64,000 bases of DNA from Marinomonas sp. SBI8L (GTDB lineage Bacteria > Pseudomonadota > Gammaproteobacteria > Pseudomonadales > Marinomonadaceae), in the NCBI RefSeq assembly GCF_001624705.1, contig NZ_JSEO01000008.1:186001-250000 (forward strand), in the 5' to 3' direction. Shown here in pieces: positions 51,785-61,173 of the stretch. Below the pieces are notes generated by a model. That model was not told the origin of the DNA. It made no database searches and was given only the letters and a program-made list of their open reading frames with translations. The translations under genes were made by a program, and so were the position numbers. The stretch's first letter is position 1. The number at the start of each line of letters is the position of its first letter.

Positions 51785-52567
51785 CTAGGCGGCTTCAATT
51801 TCCATTGCGCCCGTCATAATAGCAACCGCATCAGACATACTATGGCTTTGTGGCGTGACGATACCAGCACACTTGCCAAGGCGATGGATGTGGATACGAT
51901 CGGCTACCTCAAACACATGGGGCATATTGTGGCTGATAAGCACAATGGGTAAGCCTCTATCACGTACTTCCTTGATTAAGTTTAGTACGCGACGGGACTC
52001 TTTTACCCCAAGTGCCGCAGTCGGTTCGTCCATGATAACCACCTTACTACCAAAGAGGGCAGAGCGAGCGACAGCGACCCCTTGGCGTTGGCCACCAGAA
52101 AGAGACTCAACGGCCTGACTCATATTTTGAATTGTGAGCAAGCCTAGCTCTGTCATCTTGGCTTTGGCGTTTTGTTCCATGGCTTTTTTATCTAACATTC
52201 TTAGATACTTACCTAAAAAACCGGGCTTGCGAATTTCACGGCCTAAATAGAGATTATCCGCAATATTTAGGGCAGGAGAGACGGCCAAATTTTGATAGAC
52301 GGTTTCTATGCCTAATTCACGGGCTTCCATGGGGGTATTAAATACAACTTTTTGCCCATCTAACCAGACTTCGCCTTCATCAGGCACCAAGGCGCCTGAT
52401 AGGGCTTTAATCAAAGACGATTTACCTGCACCGTTGTCACCAATTACAGCAAGAATTTCTCCTGGGAAAAGTTCGAAATCCGCATTATCTATAGCGGTCA
52501 CACTGCCATAACGTTTCACTAGACCAGAGGCTTTTAACACGGGTGTTTGTTGATAATCTATGCTCAT
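51785..52567 (-). CDS. Sugar ABC transporter ATPase, FrcA-like single-domain
   Basis: 260 residues from the ATG at 52567, whose TAATG overlaps the stop of the permease gene; the frame extends to 52591 but an AGAGGA site fits this start. Walker A GDNGAGKSS, signature LSGGQRQGVAVARS and Walker B VVIMDEPTAALG are intact. It has a single nucleotide-binding domain, unlike the duplicated RbsA/XylG (~500 residues) and like FrcA of rhizobial fructose transporters. It energises the permease at the inner membrane. Confidence 0.85.
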   Translation of the reverse strand: MSIDYQQTPVLKASGLVKRYGSVTAIDNADFELFPGEILAVIGDNGAGKSSLIKALSGALVPDEGEVWLDGQKVVFNTPMEARELGIETVYQNLAVSPALNIADNLYLGREIRKPGFLGKYLRMLDKKAMEQNAKAKMTELGLLTIQNMSQAVESLSGGQRQGVAVARSALFGSKVVIMDEPTAALGVKESRRVLNLIKEVRDRGLPIVLISHNMPHVFEVADRIHIHRLGKCAGIVTPQSHSMSDAVAIMTGAMEIEAA

Positions 52568-53649
52568 TATGCCGTTCCTCTTCGAATCCATTGGTCAACG
52601 CCAACAGCTAAGATGATTAATATCCCCACGGTAAATTCTTGCCAAAGTACATCCACGCCAGCAAGGGCTAATCCGTTTCTAAATACACCGACTACTAGGG
52701 CGCCAATCAAGGTGCCATAGATTGAACCGCGTCCTCCAAAGAGACTACAGCCACCTATCACCACAGCCGTAATACTGTCTAAGTTGGCGGTATAACCTGC
52801 TTGTGGGCTGATCGAGCCAATTCGGCCAATTAACACCCAAGCTCCGACGGCACAGACAATCCCTGCAAGCACATAGACTGACATTAGGATGCGATTAGTT
52901 TGAATACCGGCTAGGCGCGCTGCATCTGGGTCATCCCCTGTGGCATAAACATGTCGACCCCAAGAGGTCCAGTTAAGGGCGTACCAGATTAAAAAGAAGA
53001 GACCTAACATGAGTAAGGAGCCGTAGGTTAATCTAGCGCCAAAAAAGTTAATGGTTTCTCCTGTCCACTGTAATAGCGGGGCGATAGAGGAGATGTCTTG
53101 CGAGCGAATGGTTTCACTTTTTGAATACCAGAGGTTTATGGCGAAAAAGACATTCCAGGAACCTAGGGTGGCAATAAAAGGTGGGATTTTTAATCGAGTA
53201 ATGAGCAGGCCATTGATAAAGCCTGCTAGGGCGCCGACTGAAATACCAAGGGCGAGGGCTAACCAAGCTTCTAGGCCTAAATCTATGGCCATACGGCCCA
53301 TCACCACAGAGCAGAGCACCATGATAGCGCCGACGGATAAGTCGATACCTGCGGTTAAAATAATCAGGGTTTGGGCGACCCCAATAACACCGATTATGGT
53401 TACTTGTTGCAGAATAAGCGACAAGTTAAAAGGGTGTAAAAAGCGGTTACCAATTAACAGGCTAAAGCCAAAAATCGCTAATAATAAAACGATGCTGGGA
53501 GCCGCAATAGGGTAAGTGTGAAGAAACTTTTTGAGCCGCAATATAGGGCTTTCTTTCACTGAAAAATTTGCCACATACCCAGCGGTGTTATCCGCCACTT
53601 GATCATGTTCAAGTACTGGCGTTGAGGTATTGGGTTTAACAGAACTCAT
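52567..53649 (-). CDS. Sugar ABC transporter permease, FrcC/RbsC-like
   Basis: 360 residues, about ten hydrophobic segments after a ~40-residue polar N-terminus. Conserved CUT2-family wording is present: LIILTAGIDLSVGAIM, GALAGFINGLLITRLKIPPFIATLG and the YATGDDPDAARLAGI loop that contacts the ATPase. It forms the membrane channel for a monosaccharide, probably fructose-like on similarity of the set. One-base overlap with the ATPase gene downstream; a strong hairpin separates it from the binding-protein gene. Confidence 0.86.
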   Translation of the reverse strand: MSSVKPNTSTPVLEHDQVADNTAGYVANFSVKESPILRLKKFLHTYPIAAPSIVLLLAIFGFSLLIGNRFLHPFNLSLILQQVTIIGVIGVAQTLIILTAGIDLSVGAIMVLCSVVMGRMAIDLGLEAWLALALGISVGALAGFINGLLITRLKIPPFIATLGSWNVFFAINLWYSKSETIRSQDISSIAPLLQWTGETINFFGARLTYGSLLMLGLFFLIWYALNWTSWGRHVYATGDDPDAARLAGIQTNRILMSVYVLAGIVCAVGAWVLIGRIGSISPQAGYTANLDSITAVVIGGCSLFGGRGSIYGTLIGALVVGVFRNGLALAGVDVLWQEFTVGILIILAVGVDQWIRRGTA

Positions 53650-53672
53650 AGATTACTCCGAGCAGTAAAAAG

Positions 53673-53707
53673 GCCTTTAGTCGGGTATGCATTACCTGAC
53701 TAAAGGC
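53673..53707 (-). terminator. Intra-operon terminator/attenuator after the sugar-binding protein gene
   Basis: Arms GCCTTTAGTC and GACTAAAGGC (10 bp, perfect) extended inward by GGTA/TACC; on the minus strand followed by CTTTTT. It should lower permease/ATPase levels relative to the binding protein. Confidence 0.8.
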
Positions 53708-53752
53708 AAGGAGATGGCTTTCAATTCAAAACGCTATTTGATCTAAGGAAAG

Positions 53753-54772
53753 TTAGCCCCAGCACATGGCAAGGCCAGTGTTTGAGTTAATTGATTGAAC
53801 GCTCTGAGTTGGATTGTCTGTCACGAGCTGCACCCCAGTATCGAAGAAATCTAACCCGTCAGAAGCACTAGGGCGTGTACCTGTTTTAGCGAACTCAACA
53901 ATAGAGGTTACCCCTTGTGATGCCATCTCTAATGGGAACTGCATGGAGGTTGCACCAATCACATGATCACGTACGTTTCGTACACCAGGGCAGCCGCCAT
54001 CGACAGAAACTATAGTGACGTCTTTCTCAAGCCCAAAGGATTTCAAGGCTTCATAAGCACCCGCTGCGGCAGGTTCATTGATGGTGTAAACCAGATTAAT
54101 GCCTGGATCTTTTTGTAGAAGGTTTTCCATGGCGCGGCGACCGCCTTCTTCAGAGCCTTGAGTCACATCATTGCCGACAATTCTTGGGTCGGTTTCATCT
54201 CCAATACGGCCGGCATTTTTAATGTCGATACCAAAGCCTTTTAAGAAGCCTTGGTCACGGGCAACATCCACGGTAATTTGGCTAGTGCTAAGATCCAGCA
54301 GTGCAATACGGGCATCTTTTGCTTTCTCGCCCATACGTGCTTTTGCCCATTGGCCGATCATTTCACCTGCTTTAAAGTTATCTGTGGCAAAGGTCATGTC
54401 TGCGGCATTGGCTGGACTTAATGGGGTATCTAGGGCAATAACCAATAGACCTGCATCACGGGCTTTTTGGATGCTAGGTACAATACCTGCTGGGTCACTT
54501 GGTGTAATCAGTATGCCTTTTGCGCCAGAGGCAATGAGGTTTTCTATGGCTTGAACTTGTGATTCATTATCGCCGTCATAACGGCCTGCGAAAGTTCTTA
54601 ACTCAACCCCAAGCTCACTGGCTTTCTGCTGTGCACCTTCTTTCATCTTCACAAAGAAGGGGTTGGTATTGGTTTTGGTGATAAGACCAATAATATCGCT
54701 TTCAGCGAGTACGCTGGTGGATAGACTGGTAAGGGCAATAACACCTGCAAGCTTGCGCAAAGAAAATTTCAT
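53753..54772 (-). CDS. Sugar ABC transporter substrate-binding protein, FrcB-like
   Basis: 339 residues with a Sec signal peptide (cleavage near SVLAES, residue 23). Type I periplasmic binding protein: [74 protein letters not shown] and [13 protein letters not shown]. The NTNPFF start, the LDTPLSP loop and the GGCPGVRNV stretch strongly resemble FrcB fructose-binding proteins. It is the first transporter gene after the two-component genes on the same strand. Confidence 0.83.
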   Translation of the reverse strand: MKFSLRKLAGVIALTSLSTSVLAESDIIGLITKTNTNPFFVKMKEGAQQKASELGVELRTFAGRYDGDNESQVQAIENLIASGAKGILITPSDPAGIVPSIQKARDAGLLVIALDTPLSPANAADMTFATDNFKAGEMIGQWAKARMGEKAKDARIALLDLSTSQITVDVARDQGFLKGFGIDIKNAGRIGDETDPRIVGNDVTQGSEEGGRRAMENLLQKDPGINLVYTINEPAAAGAYEALKSFGLEKDVTIVSVDGGCPGVRNVRDHVIGATSMQFPLEMASQGVTSIVEFAKTGTRPSASDGLDFFDTGVQLVTDNPTQSVQSINSNTGLAMCWG

Positions 54773-54922
54773 GATAGTGACTCCAAAATTGTTTTTGTTG
54801 TTTTGTTTCTGGCAGTGGCTGCCAGTTACAGCCTGTCATTTGGCTGTTTAGTCACTATGCAAAACAAAAACTAATGGCGAATTTCAGCATGAAAGTTTCT
54901 TTGTAATAATTGAAATATAAGC

Positions 54923-57493
54923 TTAACCTAGCTGAAATATTTCCTTTAGAGTATTGATATTAAAGGGTTTTTGAAGGAAGTGGTCTGATGATAATAAATG
55001 ATACTCTTGCTCTAATTGTGCTTTAGGTAGGCCGGACATTAATAAAATTGGCTTATCTATTTGATGAGCGAGACTGATGCCGTTAATTTCGCCAGCTAAA
55101 TTGATGTCTGACAAAATAAGATCTGCACTGTCATGTTCTAGCATATCCAACACGTCCTCTGCGCTTTCAAAATGGCTTACTGATAAGCCTAAACTTTGTA
55201 ATTGATCCGCGAGCACATTGGCGACTTGAAGATCATCTTCTACAAGCCAGACTCTTTGCCCTGCCTGCATTGGGAAAGAAGCTTCTAAAGGCTCTTTTGA
55301 AGTGACATCAGGGTAATCGTTATTAAACAGATCTGTATTTCTTATTGTCTTGTCATGAAGAGAAGTGTTTTCACTTAAAGGCTCGGTTTTCATCAAAGGT
55401 AAAATAAGGCGTACTTTAGTCCATTGATTAAGTTCTGAGATGATCTCTAACTCACCGCCACTTTGTTTTATAAAACCATAAATGGTGCTTAATCCTAGCC
55501 CACTGCCTTTACCTATGGGTTTGGTGGTAAAGAAGGGCTCGATAATTCTGGGGATAAGTTCGGGGCTTATCCCAAGCCCTGTGTCTTTTATTTCTATCAT
55601 GATGGCCGTTTGTTGCTTCTGGTTTGTGTCTAGACTCTCATCTGTCTTGACGAGTTGGCACAAGCGAGTTTCAAGGCTAAGTTCTCCGCCGTTAGGCATG
55701 GCAGCGCTACTGTTCAGGGCGAGATTTAATAACGCATTTTCAAGTTGGGAGGCATCGATCAAACAATGGGCATTTGGGCAATTAAGTTTTGGTATGACTT
55801 TGATGTTTTGTCCTGCACTGTAAGCAATAAGATCTAACATGCCTTCAATCAGAGCATCTATTTGAGTTGCTTCAGGAAAAAGCGGCTGGCGGCGGCTAAA
55901 GGCTAGTAATCGTTGCACTAGGTGACGACTTTTCTCCGAGACGGCGATGCTTCTATCTAGATACTTCTGTTGATCGGCATTAAAGTTGCCAGAATCTGCT
56001 AGCATCTCAAGGTTGCCCATAATTGCGGCTAAAAGATTATTAAAGTCATGGGCGACACCGCCTGTAAGCTGACCAAGCATGTCCATTTTTTGTGCTTGGT
56101 GTAGTTGTTGCTCAACATTCTTTCTTTCGGTGAGATCACTATACAGGGTCACGAAACCGCCTTCTGGCATGGGCTGGCTACGAAACTCAATCACCTTGCC
56201 TGAGCTAAAATGCTGCTCAAACTGCTTGCTTCTATGGTATCTGTCTTGAGTTAGATCTTGTAATAGAAACTCAGGGTTTGGATCTGTGCTTGGGTTTTGC
56301 TGATTTAATAGGTTTTGCACTTGAGAAATAGGCATACCCAAATAAAGTTGGTCTGGCTGAAACGAAAATAAGCTTTCGTATCTTGGGTTCCATGCCACTA
56401 ATAAACCTTGGGAGGAGAATACACTCAAACCATCATTGATATTATTGAAGATGGTTTCTAATAGGTCTTTTTGCTTGGACATCTCTGCTGTCATTTCTTG
56501 TCGGCGTATCGCATCTTGGCGAAACACATCAAAGGTATCAGCGAGTGTGCCTATCTCATCATTACGTTTAATCTTGGCTTGCTTTGAGTCGATACTGCCT
56601 TGTGCTAATAAGGACATTTCGGCTGTTACCACACCAAGGTCATGGGTGATGCCTCGGCTATAAAAATACAAACGCGCTAGGCCTAACAGTAAAAAGATAG
56701 AGATGCCTAAAATCCAACTCTGACCATAGCTCACTACATCTGCCACAGACTGTCTTTGTTGGCTCACCTTCTTCTGAAGGCCGCCTACAAAGTGGCTAAC
56801 ATGCTGGCTAAGTTGCTCGGACTTAGCTCTGACAGAAATTAATAGATAGTTCTTTCTTTCCTGTATGGCGGCTAGCCTCATATGAGCTTGGTGCAAGCTT
56901 TGGGCGGTTTCGACCACTATGGGTGAGGGATGATTTAAAAGGTTGAGTTCATCAATAATTAAAGAAGGCGTGATTTTAGGTCGTTCGATAAGGTCTAATA
57001 ACCAACTTAAGCCGACATCCGATTTAATGGCTAGCGGCAATTGAGATTTAGCGAGAGCACGAATCTGAAATTGCAGCGCTAGGCTATCTTCTCGAATAAA
57101 GAGTTCTTCTTCGACCAAAGAGATGAGCTCAGACAGACTAGTTTGAAGCTCACCAAGACGAGTGAAAATATCCTCTTTAAAATCTGTGTCAGCCAAAGTC
57201 TGGGCTACAGTGCTTAGTTCATAAAAGCGCTGTTCTATTTTCTTTGCTTCACTTTGTAGCTGAAAAGGGCGGCCCGATTCAGCTGTATAAGGGGCAATGG
57301 CGGCGAGTTGAGCAACCCCTTCGGCTAAGGTGAGTGCTGTGCTTATCTCGGGTAAGGTTTGTGCTTCAAATTCAGATAAGGTTGCTTCACTTAAACGCAT
57401 GGCTTGCCAACCAATCGCCACCATAAAAAACGCCACAAGACTGATCGCTAAGACGGCGATTGTGGTTTTATGGCGTAAACTGGTTAGTCGCAT
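54923..57493 (-). CDS. TorS-like hybrid sensor histidine kinase
   Basis: 856 residues. TM1 (~12-32), a ~230-residue periplasmic domain of long helices with TorS-like LAEGVAQLAAIAPYTAES, TM2 (~262-282), HAMP (~283-335), a PAS domain (~345-450), HisKA with phospho-His 482 (AHDFNNLLA), an ATPase domain with DTGLGISPE and GSGLGLS, and a C-terminal receiver with phospho-Asp 796 (LSDINL). Probably senses a periplasmic binding protein loaded with ligand, as TorS does with TorT. Encoded 95 bases after the response-regulator gene and 150 bases before the sugar-binding-protein gene, all co-oriented, so it likely controls the sugar transporter. No Hpt domain, so the receiver may be autoregulatory. Confidence 0.87.
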   Translation of the reverse strand: MRLTSLRHKTTIAVLAISLVAFFMVAIGWQAMRLSEATLSEFEAQTLPEISTALTLAEGVAQLAAIAPYTAESGRPFQLQSEAKKIEQRFYELSTVAQTLADTDFKEDIFTRLGELQTSLSELISLVEEELFIREDSLALQFQIRALAKSQLPLAIKSDVGLSWLLDLIERPKITPSLIIDELNLLNHPSPIVVETAQSLHQAHMRLAAIQERKNYLLISVRAKSEQLSQHVSHFVGGLQKKVSQQRQSVADVVSYGQSWILGISIFLLLGLARLYFYSRGITHDLGVVTAEMSLLAQGSIDSKQAKIKRNDEIGTLADTFDVFRQDAIRRQEMTAEMSKQKDLLETIFNNINDGLSVFSSQGLLVAWNPRYESLFSFQPDQLYLGMPISQVQNLLNQQNPSTDPNPEFLLQDLTQDRYHRSKQFEQHFSSGKVIEFRSQPMPEGGFVTLYSDLTERKNVEQQLHQAQKMDMLGQLTGGVAHDFNNLLAAIMGNLEMLADSGNFNADQQKYLDRSIAVSEKSRHLVQRLLAFSRRQPLFPEATQIDALIEGMLDLIAYSAGQNIKVIPKLNCPNAHCLIDASQLENALLNLALNSSAAMPNGGELSLETRLCQLVKTDESLDTNQKQQTAIMIEIKDTGLGISPELIPRIIEPFFTTKPIGKGSGLGLSTIYGFIKQSGGELEIISELNQWTKVRLILPLMKTEPLSENTSLHDKTIRNTDLFNNDYPDVTSKEPLEASFPMQAGQRVWLVEDDLQVANVLADQLQSLGLSVSHFESAEDVLDMLEHDSADLILSDINLAGEINGISLAHQIDKPILLMSGLPKAQLEQEYHLLSSDHFLQKPFNINTLKEIFQLG

Positions 57494-57588
57494 TTTTGCC
57501 TCTGCTTTAAGTTGAAGAGAGCTAAGTTTGAAAATATCAGTCTGATCATATTGGTTTGTGGTTCAACCCCTATTTTGGGTTAAAAAAA

Positions 57589-58347
57589 CTAGGGCCTTAT
57601 TGGTTCATTCGTTCTTACTGGCCCTTGGAATAAATAGCCTAACCCTCTTTGGGTTTTGATAAATTCTGGGTTTTTAGGATTAGCTTCTATTTTTCGGCGT
57701 AGGCGGAGAATCAAGACATCTATAGTGCGATCGAACACTTCGGTTTCTAATCCTCGGCTCATATCTAAAAGCTGCTCACGGGTAAGAATTCTATCAGGGT
57801 GCAGCGCAAGGGCTTCTAACAGTGAAAATTCACCTAAAGTCAGTACTACTAAGTTGCCTTTATTATCCTTCAATTGGCGTGCGGTGAGGTCTAATAACCA
57901 AGGGCCAAAGCTTAAGCATTGATGTGCTTCTTCTAACGTATGAGAAAGATGATTAGCTGTTGGTGTTAGCTGAGTAGAGCGCCTTATTAGAGCATGAATA
58001 CGTGCCATCACTTCACGTATGCTAAAGGGCTTCATCATATAATCATCTGCGGCCAGTTCTAGCCCGAGAATACGATCTGTTTCATCGCCTATACCGGTTA
58101 GCATCATGATGGGAACTTGATGTGTTTCTCTGACTTCACGAGCCAGTTGCAGCCCATCTTCATCCTGTAGATAAAGGTCCATGATGATGAGGGAAACAGG
58201 CTCGTCTTCAAGCTGTTGCCACATTTGTTCACCATTCTCTGCCTGCAAAGCAATGTAACCTTTTTGCTGCAGCGCATCAGATAATAAGGTGCGAATATCA
58301 GCATCGTCATCCACAAGGAGTACTGTCTTTTTGAGGGTCTCAGACAT
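57589..58347 (-). CDS. OmpR/PhoB-family response regulator
   Basis: 252 residues. Receiver domain with the acidic pocket VDDDAD, phospho-Asp57 in IIMDLYLQ, T in MLTG and the Lys in MMKPF. A linker leads to a winged-helix DNA-binding domain (LTLGEFSLLEALALHPDRILTREQLLD and RGLGYLF near the end). It is the presumptive partner of the hybrid kinase encoded downstream and probable regulator of the sugar transport operon. The 265-bp MITE ends 70 bases upstream of its start codon, in the promoter region. Confidence 0.9.
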   Translation of the reverse strand: MSETLKKTVLLVDDDADIRTLLSDALQQKGYIALQAENGEQMWQQLEDEPVSLIIMDLYLQDEDGLQLAREVRETHQVPIMMLTGIGDETDRILGLELAADDYMMKPFSIREVMARIHALIRRSTQLTPTANHLSHTLEEAHQCLSFGPWLLDLTARQLKDNKGNLVVLTLGEFSLLEALALHPDRILTREQLLDMSRGLETEVFDRTIDVLILRLRRKIEANPKNPEFIKTQRGLGYLFQGPVRTNEPIRP

Positions 58348-58417
58348 GCCCAGAGTCTCTTCCTTTTTTATCGTTATTATTAAGTATTTATTATTTAAAC
58401 ATTATCAATTGAGCTTA

Positions 58418-58682
58418 GGGAGCCTGCGAATAAGCCCTCTCGCCTCAGCGTGTGGATAAAAGCCCCTAGATTTATAGCGAGGAGCGCAACTTAATAGTGA
58501 TTCTATTGATAAGCTCTTCAACATAAAGATAGGTCTTTTAGACCACGCCCTTCGGGTCTTTCAGAAAAAGTAACACCCTATGTTGTTGCTTCTCGAAAGG
58601 TACCTACATTACGTCAAAGTAACGCCTTGTGTGATACTTTTTCTGAAAAGACTGAGAAGAGGTGACTTAATCGCAGGCTCCC
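58418..58682. mobile_element. 265-bp MITE-like element, copy 2
   Basis: Same length and orientation as the element at 41346-41610, about 89% identical by eye. Terminal inverted repeats GGGAGCCTGCGAATAAG / complement are flanked by TTA on both sides, a likely 3-bp target duplication (TA in copy 1). No transposase is encoded. It fills most of the 470-base gap between the response-regulator gene (start 58347) and the end of the GlxA-type gene. Confidence 0.82.
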
Positions 58683-58817
58683 TTAGGCTCAGTATTTGTT
58701 TATTGTCTTATCATTAACATGATTAAGTTAATGGAAAATGAACAGATGTCTTTAAGTTTATTCAATTTCACACTTTTATGATGAACTTTATTATTGAAAT
58801 GAGTTTAGCCTTTTAGC

Positions 58818-59783
58818 TTAAAGGGATTGGTTCTCCGAGCGGAAAATAGAAGGGGCTTGATGAAAGTAACGTGACCAAAGGCGTCTGAACTGACGGCTAT
58901 CTTCAAACCCGCATTGATTGGCGATATTTTCGATAGGAAGATCTGAGGTTTGTAGTAATTGCTGAGCGAGATTTAATCTCAGTTTGTAGGTGTATTCCTT
59001 GGTGGTGACCTTGGCCTCTTTTTTAAAAAGGCGTCCTAGGTGTCTGGTACTACAATGGGCGATTTGAGCTAGTTCATCTAATGACCAATTTCTAGCAGGG
59101 TCTGATTGAATTGCATTTTGTACCTGGTGCACTTTTTGATGAAGGTGATTCCTGTGTTCAAGCCAAGGAGAGAAACTAGGATCTTGGCTGCCTCGCCGTG
59201 AAAATAGCACCATGTATTGGGCAATATCAGCCGCTAATTGTGCCTGATTATCTTCTTGTACCAGATAAAGGGCTAGATCTATCCCTGCGGTGACGCCAGC
59301 ACTGGTGTAGGTATTATCATCCACCACAAAAAGACGATTTTCCAATACCTGATAAGGGGCTACTAAGCCTCTTAAATCATCAAGATGAAGATGGTGTGTG
59401 GTACATTTTTTATCTTTAAGTAGACCTGCCTTTGCCATGACAAGAGAACCCGCACAAACGCTGATGTAACGTTCAAACCTATGTTGTTTTAGCCAGTAAC
59501 AAGCGGTTTGAATGGCGGGTGTTTCCAGTGGGATCTCATCACCGATTAGACCAGCAATAATTAACCATGCATTGGCTTCTATCTTGTCTGGTAAAGGGGC
59601 GAGATTAAGGGGTAAACCTAGGGAGTTGCTCGCATCGCTTTCAGGCCCGACAAAATGCAGTTGATATAAGGTATTTCCACCACGTTTTTGATGAATACGA
59701 TTGGCATATTGAAAGACTTCGGCTGGCCCAATCGCATCTAACAAGAGGGTATTGGGCAGTACCAAGACATAAATAGGTGTCAT
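58818..59783 (-). CDS. GlxA-type AraC-family regulator with DJ-1/PfpI-like domain
   Basis: 321 residues. N-terminal ~190 residues form a DJ-1/PfpI (class I glutamine amidotransferase-like) domain with the VCAGS elbow cysteine near residue 111; in this regulator subclass it is a sensor rather than an enzyme. C-terminal ~100 residues are an AraC double HTH (WSLDELAQIAHCSTRHLGRLFKK and IENIANQCGFEDSRQFRRLWSRY). The gene is followed upstream on the same strand by an EamA-type exporter gene with 15 bases between, so it may be co-transcribed with it. Confidence 0.87.
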   Translation of the reverse strand: MTPIYVLVLPNTLLLDAIGPAEVFQYANRIHQKRGGNTLYQLHFVGPESDASNSLGLPLNLAPLPDKIEANAWLIIAGLIGDEIPLETPAIQTACYWLKQHRFERYISVCAGSLVMAKAGLLKDKKCTTHHLHLDDLRGLVAPYQVLENRLFVVDDNTYTSAGVTAGIDLALYLVQEDNQAQLAADIAQYMVLFSRRGSQDPSFSPWLEHRNHLHQKVHQVQNAIQSDPARNWSLDELAQIAHCSTRHLGRLFKKEAKVTTKEYTYKLRLNLAQQLLQTSDLPIENIANQCGFEDSRQFRRLWSRYFHQAPSIFRSENQSL

Positions 59784-59798
59784 CTTAGTTTAACCCTA

Positions 59799-60701
59799 TT
59801 AGGTAACAGGTTTGGTTTTAAGTAAGCTGGCTAAGAGTTTAGCGCCAAAGGTATTTACCAACAGACCTACAACGACCAAGCTAATGCCTATCCACTGGGC
59901 TTGGCTAATGCTCTCATTCAAAATTAATGCAGCTGAAGATAAACCAACAACAGGCACGCCTAAGGTTAAAGGGGCAACCTGTGCTGCTGGGTATTTCTTA
60001 AGTAGATAACTCCACAAACCATAACCTACCACGGTCGCAAGGACTGACAGATAAATTAGGGCAATGGCTGATTGCAGACCAAAGTTACTTAGGCTATCAA
60101 TAATTAAATCTGGTCCTTCAATAAAGTAGCTGGCAATAAAGAAGGGAATAGGTGGAATCCAAGCACTCCAGATAATGAGATTCACATTAGCTGCATAACC
60201 TTTTTGTGAAATGGTTTTGTTAGCTATGTTGCCCATGGCCCAGCTGGCAGCGCCTGCTAAAGTCAGGGCAAAGCCTAATACCGTCATGGTTTGAGAGTCA
60301 TGGCTTTGGGCGATAAAGATAAGGCCAAGTGCCGCAATAAAAATGGCTAAGACTTGGAAGCCTTTAATGCTTTCTTTAAGGAATAGCATGGCAAAGACCA
60401 AGGTAAATAAGGCCTGTGATTGTAAGGCGAGTGAAGCAAGGCCCGCTGGCATGCCGTTATCCATGGCGCTGAATAAAAATGCGAACTGTAAAAAGCTAAT
60501 GGGCAGGGCATAAGCAAACCACCACTTAATAGGAGTCTTAGGTCGTTTAAAGAATAAAGAGCCAACTAAAGCAACCAGTAAGAATCTTAGCCCACCTAAT
60601 AAAAGAGGGGGGATACCCTCAATTCCCCACGCAATAACGACAAAGTTAAAGCCCCAAATAAAGATGATGGCGAGGGCAAGTAAAATGTCTTTGTTGGTCA
60701 T
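59799..60701 (-). CDS. EamA/DMT-family transporter
   Basis: 300 residues, ten transmembrane segments in two repeats of the EamA domain. The start LALAIIFIWGFNFVVIAWGIEGIPPLLLGGLRFLLVALV resembles E. coli EamA, an exporter of O-acetylserine and cysteine pathway metabolites. Subfamily assignment is tentative. Probably an exporter of a small metabolite in the inner membrane, in an operon with the GlxA-type regulator. Confidence 0.8.
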   Translation of the reverse strand: MTNKDILLALAIIFIWGFNFVVIAWGIEGIPPLLLGGLRFLLVALVGSLFFKRPKTPIKWWFAYALPISFLQFAFLFSAMDNGMPAGLASLALQSQALFTLVFAMLFLKESIKGFQVLAIFIAALGLIFIAQSHDSQTMTVLGFALTLAGAASWAMGNIANKTISQKGYAANVNLIIWSAWIPPIPFFIASYFIEGPDLIIDSLSNFGLQSAIALIYLSVLATVVGYGLWSYLLKKYPAAQVAPLTLGVPVVGLSSAALILNESISQAQWIGISLVVVGLLVNTFGAKLLASLLKTKPVT

Positions 60702-61023
60702 GGTGAGGTCCTTTTGAATATAAATGACACCAGATTCACTCTATCACAGAGCCTTGCTTTAAAAACCCATGTTACTGGCAGAATTTGCTGTATGGTCACA
60801 TCTGTATGCTTGTAAAAACAGCTAGTGAATATGAGTTTAGTTTACGCTTTATAAGCGCTGAATATGAGGTGTATTTGAGCTAGGTAACGGGTCAAAAAGG
60901 ACATATGCTCTAAGCGTTACTGATAAGAGCCTAGTTAATTGCAATATCATGAGTAATGAAATAAAAAACTACCTCTCCCACTGGGTGATCGATGTGGGAA
61001 AGGTAGGTTAAACTGAAATGAGT
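60702..61023. other. Intergenic region between eamA-like gene and cytochrome bd operon
   Basis: About 320 bases with no reading frame worth calling. It holds the promoter side of the eamA-like gene and the terminator of the bd operon described separately; I see nothing else. Confidence 0.55.
60963..61006 (-). terminator. Terminator of the cytochrome bd operon
   Basis: CTACCT-c-TCCCAC (60969-60981) pairs with GTGGGA-a-AGGTAG (60994-61006), 12 pairs with one mismatch; on the minus strand followed by a run of T (A-run at 60963-60968). Confidence 0.85.
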
Positions 61024-61131
61024 TTATAAAAAGCTGATTAAGCCTTTTAAGCTGAAAGAGATGATGGTTAAAGTAATCAGGCCTAAAAGATACAGTCTAA
61101 GAAACCAAAACCATTGCTTTTGTTGTTTCAT
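61024..61131 (-). CDS. 35-residue membrane peptide, DUF2474-like bd-oxidase accessory
   Basis: Too short for ordinary gene calls but well supported. The peptide reads MKQQKQWFWFLRLYLLGLI and goes on to a single membrane helix ending SLKGLISFL. AGGAG lies six bases before the ATG, and the gene is 42 bases after the stop of cydB on the same strand, before the operon terminator. Tiny single-span subunits (CydX, and DUF2474 proteins in CIO-type operons) stabilise the haem b/d centre of cytochrome bd. The Trp-rich start WFWF and a single helix match the DUF2474 type. Length is at the short end of the family. Confidence 0.72.
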   Translation of the reverse strand: MKQQKQWFWFLRLYLLGLITLTIISFSLKGLISFL

Positions 61132-61173
61132 ACTTAGCTCCTTATCTTGCTAGTCAAAATGTTTCTCATAAGA

